Positions 22,583-26,882 of a stretch of DNA of 26,882 bases are shown one piece after another (position 1 is the stretch's first letter; every line of letters starts with the position of its first letter). Under the pieces are notes generated by a model that did no database searches, was not told the origin of the DNA, and saw nothing but the letters and a program-made list of their open reading frames with translations. The position numbers and the translations under genes are program-made. Origin of the DNA: CAYFVR01 sp046541515 (GTDB taxonomy: Bacteria; Desulfobacterota; Desulfobacteria; Desulfobacterales; Desulfococcaceae); assembly GCA_046541515.1 (NCBI GenBank), contig JBKHDD010000053.1, positions 1 to 26,882 of the forward strand. The letters are read 5' to 3'.

Positions 22583-23704
22583 TCAGCCCGATTTCCGCCG
22601 CCGCCGCACCAACGCCTCCAGCCGTTCCGCCACCGCGCCGTAATTGCGCCGGATGTCGTGCCGCCGCCGGACCCGGTCCCGCGCGGCGTTGCCCATTCGA
22701 TCCCGCCGTTCCGATTGGGTCAGCAAAGAACGAACGGCCTCGTCAAAGACGTCCGCGTCGAAGGGCGGGGTCAGCAGGCCGGTTTTCCCGTCGGCGACCA
22801 CCTCCGGAATGCCGCCGTTGCGGAAAGCCACCACTGGAATGCCCCGGGCCTGGGCCTCCAGGAAGACCATGCCCAACGTCTCCCGAATCCCGGGAAAGAC
22901 GAACAGATCTCCCGCGCTGTAAAATTCTCCCATCCGGTCCCGTCGTATTTTTCCGACGAAATGGACCCGGCCCGGCGCTTCCGCCTCGGCCAGCCGGGTC
23001 AACCGCTCCCGCTCCCGTCCGTCGCCGGCGATGGCCAAATGAAAGTCCAGCCCCGCGCGCCGCAATCGCCCGGCGGAACGGATCGTCCAGGCCAGCCCTT
23101 GGCTTTTCACGTCCGCCCGGAACATGGCCGCCGAAACCATCACGGGCCGATCGCCCGCCCCCCAGCTTCGCCGGAATCGTTCCCGGGCCTCGGGATCGAA
23201 ATCAAAATCTTCCGGAACAATCCCCGGCGGCACGTATGCCAGCCGTTCATCCGGCAACAGCCGGCGAAGATTTTCCAAATCCAAGGTCCGGTTGGAAAAG
23301 ACGCAATCGGCTCGGGAGAGCCCCCATCGGTTTAAATGAAAACCCGGCCAGGTCCGCAACCGGCGGCGGCGTTTGGTGGAATAAATGCCTTGGAAAATCG
23401 CATACGGAATGCCGAGGCGGCGGGAGATCGCCGGCCCCAGCAAATCCGGCGCTTTGTAGTAGGCGTGGCAGGTGAGCCACACGTCGGCGTCCCGGGCGCG
23501 ACGGCCCGCGCGGGCCAGGTGGATCGGGAGCCGGAGCCACTTTTGGGGACGCCAGTAAATCCAGCGGCTTCGGAGGGGGCCGACCGGGATCACCCGATGG
23601 CCCAGCTCGGTCAGCAGATCGCGCAAGCCCAGGGCCGTGGCCAGGTCGCCGGAGGGGTTGGGATGGTCCAGCGGCTTGAAGGGCGTGTAAAAGGCGACCT
23701 TCAT
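22583..23704 (-). CDS. Glycosyltransferase, GT4 family
   Basis: A 373-residue GT-B fold glycosyltransferase beginning MKVAFYTPFKPLDHPNPSGD, where the GD-containing loop is the acceptor-side signature. The donor-binding half has VPPGIVPEDF, VHFVGKIRRDRMGEFYSAGDLFVFPG and the retaining GT4 E-x7-E motif (ETLGMVFLE) followed by GIPVVAFRNGGIPEVV. It transfers a sugar from a nucleotide donor to a growing glycan or glycolipid on the cytoplasmic side of the membrane; donor and acceptor cannot be told. ATGA provides its start and the stop of the upstream glycosyltransferase gene, and it has no strong ribosome site of its own, so it is translationally coupled. A longer frame that runs upstream through that gene is out of phase with it and is not real. 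Confidence 0.9.
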   Translation of the reverse strand: MKVAFYTPFKPLDHPNPSGDLATALGLRDLLTELGHRVIPVGPLRSRWIYWRPQKWLRLPIHLARAGRRARDADVWLTCHAYYKAPDLLGPAISRRLGIPYAIFQGIYSTKRRRRLRTWPGFHLNRWGLSRADCVFSNRTLDLENLRRLLPDERLAYVPPGIVPEDFDFDPEARERFRRSWGAGDRPVMVSAAMFRADVKSQGLAWTIRSAGRLRRAGLDFHLAIAGDGRERERLTRLAEAEAPGRVHFVGKIRRDRMGEFYSAGDLFVFPGIRETLGMVFLEAQARGIPVVAFRNGGIPEVVADGKTGLLTPPFDADVFDEAVRSLLTQSERRDRMGNAARDRVRRRHDIRRNYGAVAERLEALVRRRRKSG

Positions 23705-24972
23705 GCCAGAAGCGGCTGTTCCCGCCGATAGATTTCCGCCAAATCGCGAATCAGCCTCCGATTGTCGAACCGTTCGCGAACCCGCTCCCGGGCCGCCGGG
23801 ACGACCCGTTCTCGCAACGCCGCGTCGGTCAGCAGCCGAACCACGGCGTCCGCCAAGGCTTCCGGATTTTCCGGCGGAACCAGCAAACCGGTCCGGCCGC
23901 GGACCACCAGCTCTGGAATCGCGGAAATGTTCGTGGCCACCACCGGCAGGTTCATGGCCATGGCCTCCACCAGCACGTTGGGAATGCCGTCCCGATCCCC
24001 GTTTTCCGCCACCCGGCAGCCCAGCACGAACAGGTCCGAGCGGCGATAATGATCCAGCACTTTTTCGTGGGGGAGGGCGCCGGCCCATTGGCACCAGTCG
24101 TCCATCTTCAGCTCCCGGATGATCCGGAGAATCTCGTCCCGGTCGTCCCCGTCCCCGATCAGGGTGTGGCGAAATTCCACTCCCCGATCCCGCAACCGCC
24201 GAAGGGCATCGTACACCGTCGGCAGTCCTTTTTTGGGCACGATCCGGGCCACGGTCATCAGCCGGTAGGGCGGTTTCGGCGGCGGTTTTTCCGTTCCGTT
24301 GCCGTCGAACAAACGAAGATCGATGCCGTGGTAGACCCGATGGACCGGCGTGGGCCGCCCGGAATCGGGGCGGCATTGACCGGATTCCGCAGCGAGTTCG
24401 GCAAGATAACGCCGGTTGTATTCGGTGCAGGTCACCACGAACTTTGCCAGATCGATCTTCTCCCGAAGCTGGCGACGGTTCGACGTGTAGATGTCCTTGG
24501 CGTGGCCGGTAAAACTGAAGGGCAGGCCCGCGATGCGGGCGGCGAACAAGGTCACCGACGTGGGCGAGTGGGCGAAATGGGCGTGGAGGTGGGCGATGTT
24601 TTTCCCCGGCAAAACCCGGTCCACCAGATACCCGGCCTGGAACAGATGCTTGAGGGTGGCCGATTTCCGGGTTCGGGCCAAACGCCGCGCGGCAAGCCCA
24701 AGGGCGGACCGGTAGCCGGCGGGGTATCGGGCCGCCGTCCGCAGATTGGCCGGCAACAGACGGCCCAGCTCCGGAAGCAGGTTCTCCGGGAGATAATCCA
24801 CCCCCGCCCGAATCTCCCGAATGCTGGCGTGGGAAAAATCCTCCCGGGGCCGGCGCATGGAGATGATGTGAATCCGCAATCCCAACGCCTCCAGCCGAAG
24901 AATTTCGTTGGAAATGAACGTCTCGGATATGCGCGGGTAGCCCTTGAGGACCATGCCCAGGACCGGTTTCAC
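23701..24972 (-). CDS. Glycosyltransferase, exopolysaccharide type (GT4-like)
   Basis: A 423-residue glycosyltransferase. The N-terminal domain opens MVLKGYPRISETFISNEI, the typical start of exopolysaccharide glycosyltransferases that resemble colanic-acid enzymes, and includes AHLHAHFAHSPTSV and FTGHAKDIY. The donor-binding domain has VARIVPKKGLPTVYDAL, IGDGDDRDE, and NGDRDGIPNVLVEAMAMNLPVVATNISAIPELV with the conserved E-x7-E spacing relaxed. It is cytoplasmic or peripheral to the membrane. The start is GTG with AAGGGG 6-7 nt upstream, and GTGA overlaps the stop of the preceding gene. Its place in a three-gene coupled set implies one shared glycan product. Confidence 0.9.
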   Translation of the reverse strand: MKPVLGMVLKGYPRISETFISNEILRLEALGLRIHIISMRRPREDFSHASIREIRAGVDYLPENLLPELGRLLPANLRTAARYPAGYRSALGLAARRLARTRKSATLKHLFQAGYLVDRVLPGKNIAHLHAHFAHSPTSVTLFAARIAGLPFSFTGHAKDIYTSNRRQLREKIDLAKFVVTCTEYNRRYLAELAAESGQCRPDSGRPTPVHRVYHGIDLRLFDGNGTEKPPPKPPYRLMTVARIVPKKGLPTVYDALRRLRDRGVEFRHTLIGDGDDRDEILRIIRELKMDDWCQWAGALPHEKVLDHYRRSDLFVLGCRVAENGDRDGIPNVLVEAMAMNLPVVATNISAIPELVVRGRTGLLVPPENPEALADAVVRLLTDAALRERVVPAARERVRERFDNRRLIRDLAEIYRREQPLLA

Positions 24973-26168
24973 GAAAGCCCCTTTCGAAAGGTGTCCAACC
25001 GCCGTCGCATGAAGGCCAGACCGGTCATGGAAAAATCGGAGATGGCCGCCTGATACGATTCCGGCCGGGCCAGAAGCCCGTCGAGTTTTTCACGGAGCCT
25101 TTCCGGAGAAAGTTCCGTCCACGGAATGTATTCCACCATGCCTTGCCGATGAAACGCCTCGGCGCGGATGAGCTGCTCGCGGCGGGGCGTCTGCCGGGGA
25201 ATGAGCAGGGGGACCGTGCCCTGGCTCAGGATTTCGCAAAGGGTGTTGTAGCCGCCCATGCTGACCACCACGTCGGCGGCGGCCAGCAGCTTTTCCATCT
25301 GTCGATAAAAATGGAACGCCCGAACGCCCAGCCGTTTGGCCCGCCGGAACAAGGAGGCCCGTCGATCCCGGGGCATGAACGGGCCGGTGACGATGATCGA
25401 TCGGAAATCGGCCGGCGTCGGCCGCGCCTCCAGCATGGAGAGAAAAGCGTCCACCACGGCGTAGCCGTCGCCGCCGCCGCCGGTGGTCACCACCACCAGC
25501 CGCTCGCCGGACCGGAGATAATGGCGGTCCCGCTCACGCTTGATTTCCTCGGGCGGGGGCGCCTTCCTTGGAATATAACCCGTAAAATGGGTCTTTTCGA
25601 CGACCACCGGCGGAATCCCGTATTCGACGATCGGATCGTAAAAATTCCGCTGGCCGTAGACCCAGACCTCGGTGTAGAGGTTTTCCAACACTTGGTAGAT
25701 GTCTTTTTTTTTCCAACTCTGGCGGATGGTGTCCGCGTCGTCCATGATGTCCCGAAGTCCCAAAACCGTGCGGGCGCCGGACAGGTTTCGCCGCATCCAG
25801 GTGAGGGTATGGAGCAATTCTTTTTTTAATCCCAGCGGCTCCTTGTCCACGATAAACAGGCGCGGCTGAAAACTTTTCGCGGTGGCCTTGATGATGTTCC
25901 GGCGGATGTCCAAGGCGTGGCGGGGGTTGATCTTGATGGACAGCGGCTGGTATTCTTCGTTGGTTTTTTTGATCATGCCGGGGATCCGGACGAAGTCCAC
26001 CTGCTCCGGAAATTCGAAACGACCGGCGATGGGGGAGCCGGTCAAAATCAGGATGTTGACGCCCGGCGCGCGGAGGTGGGACGCGATGGCCATGGTCCGG
26101 CGGATGTGGCCCAAGCCATAGGTGTCGTGGGAATACATCAGAATGTTGTAGGTCGAATTTTTCGCCAT
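24969..26168 (-). CDS. MurG-like glycosyltransferase (COG4671 type)
   Basis: A 399-residue GT-B protein of the predicted glycosyltransferase group COG4671, related to MurG. It opens YNILMYSHDTYGLGHIRRTMAIASHL, where the glycine-rich GLGHIRR loop matches the MurG acceptor-side motif. The C-terminal half has VVTTGGGGDGYAVVDAF, VVSMGGYNTLCEILSQGTVPLLIPR and RREQLIRAEAF, the family's nucleotide-sugar site. The ATG has GGAGG 4 nt upstream. It is first in a minus-strand set of three glycosyltransferase genes joined by overlapping codons, and divergent from an unidentified plus-strand gene. Members of this family are often found beside other glycosyltransferases, but their product is not established. 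Confidence 0.87.
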   Translation of the reverse strand: MAKNSTYNILMYSHDTYGLGHIRRTMAIASHLRAPGVNILILTGSPIAGRFEFPEQVDFVRIPGMIKKTNEEYQPLSIKINPRHALDIRRNIIKATAKSFQPRLFIVDKEPLGLKKELLHTLTWMRRNLSGARTVLGLRDIMDDADTIRQSWKKKDIYQVLENLYTEVWVYGQRNFYDPIVEYGIPPVVVEKTHFTGYIPRKAPPPEEIKRERDRHYLRSGERLVVVTTGGGGDGYAVVDAFLSMLEARPTPADFRSIIVTGPFMPRDRRASLFRRAKRLGVRAFHFYRQMEKLLAAADVVVSMGGYNTLCEILSQGTVPLLIPRQTPRREQLIRAEAFHRQGMVEYIPWTELSPERLREKLDGLLARPESYQAAISDFSMTGLAFMRRRLDTFRKGLS

Positions 26169-26191
26169 CCATCCTCCACGTTGAGCTCCGC

Positions 26192-26266
26192 CCGGACATC
26201 CGGCGAGACCTCTGGCCGGACATCCGATCGGGGCCGATTTCTGACCCCTACAAATCGCGGATGTCC
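26192..26266. promoter_or_regulatory. Three copies of GGACATCCG in the divergent spacer
   Basis: GGACATCCG occurs at 26194-26202 and 26218-26226 (24 bp apart, same direction) and inverted as CGGATGTCC at 26258-26266. The first copy extends to CCGGA-CA-TCCGG, a perfect pair of half-sites. Three copies of a 9-mer within 73 bp between divergent genes strongly suggests binding sites for one regulator, probably controlling the glycosyltransferase operon and perhaps the plus-strand gene. No core promoter is clear to me. Confidence 0.55.
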
Positions 26267-26403
26267 CCCCAAGTCAAGCCCATTCTGGGGGTGGTTTTCG
26301 AAAAATGTCTTTAAATCTATGGTTTCCGAGGGAAGGCGCCATTCCTTTCCCGGACGAAACGATCTGCCCCCTCCGCCCCATCGCGCGGGAGAAAAGACCC
26401 CTC

Positions 26404-26882
26404 ATGACCGATTTCCACCGTCGGCTTCAAATCGTGGAGCAATTTCTGGAAGACTTGGACGCCGGGCGCCTGTTTTCCGATCCGGATCCGGCCCGCCGCC
26501 GAACGGAATTCCGCCGGGCCTGGATCGATCTGCTGGTGTGGGACCGGCCCCGACTGGAGGCCGGGGGAGGTCTGGCCTGGCCCTACGACGCCTTGTCCCG
26601 CCGCCGGGACGCATTGGAAGAAATGGCCGCGACCGACGACCTGGGGTCGAACGGACAGGCCCGGCGAACCCTCGGTCTTCTGCCGTTTCCCGGCGGCTGG
26701 AAATGGACCCGGCGGATCGTCCGGGAAATGGCAGGAGACCCCGAAGTGCGGGCCTTCGTCGACGACGAAGACCGGCGAATCCGGGCCAAAATCGCCAAAA
26801 AAGATCAGAAGAGCTTCAAGCTCCGCCATTTCTGCCAGGTGCTCAAGTCTTCGGTATCGCCCGATGAGCCCGGCGTCCTCCG
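26404..26882 (+). CDS. Unidentified protein, 3' end beyond the window
   Basis: An open frame begins at ATG 26404 and runs without a stop to the window edge (159 complete codons). The translation starts MTDFHRRLQIVEQFLEDLDAG, is rich in charged residues, helical in character, without a membrane segment or signal peptide. It includes PFPGGWKWTRRIVREMAGD and AKIAKKDQKSFKLRHFCQV. G+C bias at third codon positions is strong and coding-like. I recognise no family; the visible part may be an N-terminal helical domain of a larger protein. The ribosome site is poor (GGGAG about 13 nt upstream), so the start may be slightly different. It is divergent from the glycosyltransferase operon and shares with it the spacer holding three GGACATCCG motifs. 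Confidence 0.6.
   Translation, partial: MTDFHRRLQIVEQFLEDLDAGRLFSDPDPARRRTEFRRAWIDLLVWDRPRLEAGGGLAWPYDALSRRRDALEEMAATDDLGSNGQARRTLGLLPFPGGWKWTRRIVREMAGDPEVRAFVDDEDRRIRAKIAKKDQKSFKLRHFCQVLKSSVSPDEPGVL

Noticed and set aside
22583..24376. A 597-residue protein extending the GT4 glycosyltransferase upstream
   Set aside because: The added part is out of frame with the next glycosyltransferase and has no motif; the ATGA overlap at 23701-23704 marks the true start.

Overview
The window is GC-rich DNA (roughly 60-65 % G+C by eye) packed with signal-transduction genes that have short gaps and frequent overlapping stop/start codons. The mix of Hsp33, many soluble PAS histidine kinases, a CheB-CheR-PAS fusion, a nuclease-helicase fusion and a glycosyltransferase set suggests a free-living Gram-negative bacterium. 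A deltaproteobacterial (Desulfobacterota-like) source fits, but that is an impression, not a proof. I see no rRNA, tRNA, CRISPR array, transposase, integrase or prophage gene.

Layout. (1) 1-2325, minus: hslO (Hsp33, cut by the window edge) behind an MFS exporter. (2) 2486-3157, plus: a PhoU-like DUF47 protein, with a plausible sigma70 promoter in the divergent gap. (3) 3162-14387, minus: seven signalling genes read in the order PAS-PAS-GAF kinase with receiver, CheB-CheR-PAS protein, receiver, membrane-anchored kinase, receiver, PAS kinase, receiver-PAS-PAS-kinase-receiver. The genes between the CheB-CheR protein and the second small receiver overlap one another. No gene carries a DNA-binding, c-di-GMP or other output domain. 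(4) 14388-15179: a 792-bp region with hairpins but no convincing gene. (5) 15180-17513, plus: a PD-(D/E)XK nuclease fused to an Fe-S XPD/DinG-type helicase. (6) 17807-18256, plus: a small membrane protein, convergent with (7) 18304-21617, minus: a four-PAS HisKA_2-type kinase, a receiver with a four-cysteine C-terminal domain, and a small membrane protein. (8) 21885-22391, plus: an HNH nuclease with a strong -10 box. (9) 22392-22582: a highly structured convergent spacer. (10) 22583-26168, minus: three glycosyltransferase genes coupled by GTGA/ATGA overlaps. (11) 26404 to the edge, plus: an unidentified partial gene, divergent from the glycosyltransferases across a spacer with three copies of GGACATCCG.

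How they may work together. Region 3 looks like one co-translated phosphorelay or chemosensory-type module: four kinases, two stand-alone receivers, two receivers fused at kinase C-termini plus one at an N-terminus, and a methylesterase/methyltransferase. Its outputs must lie elsewhere. Region 7 is a second, compact kinase/regulator pair. The glycosyltransferases probably build one surface glycan or glycolipid. The clearest leads are the output-less sensor operon, the nuclease-helicase with an inverted repeat just before its start, the triple GGACATCCG motif, and the structured spacer after the HNH gene. I found no clearly unprecedented system. Start sites were chosen from visible Shine-Dalgarno sequences and domain boundaries, so several differ from the longest possible reading frame.
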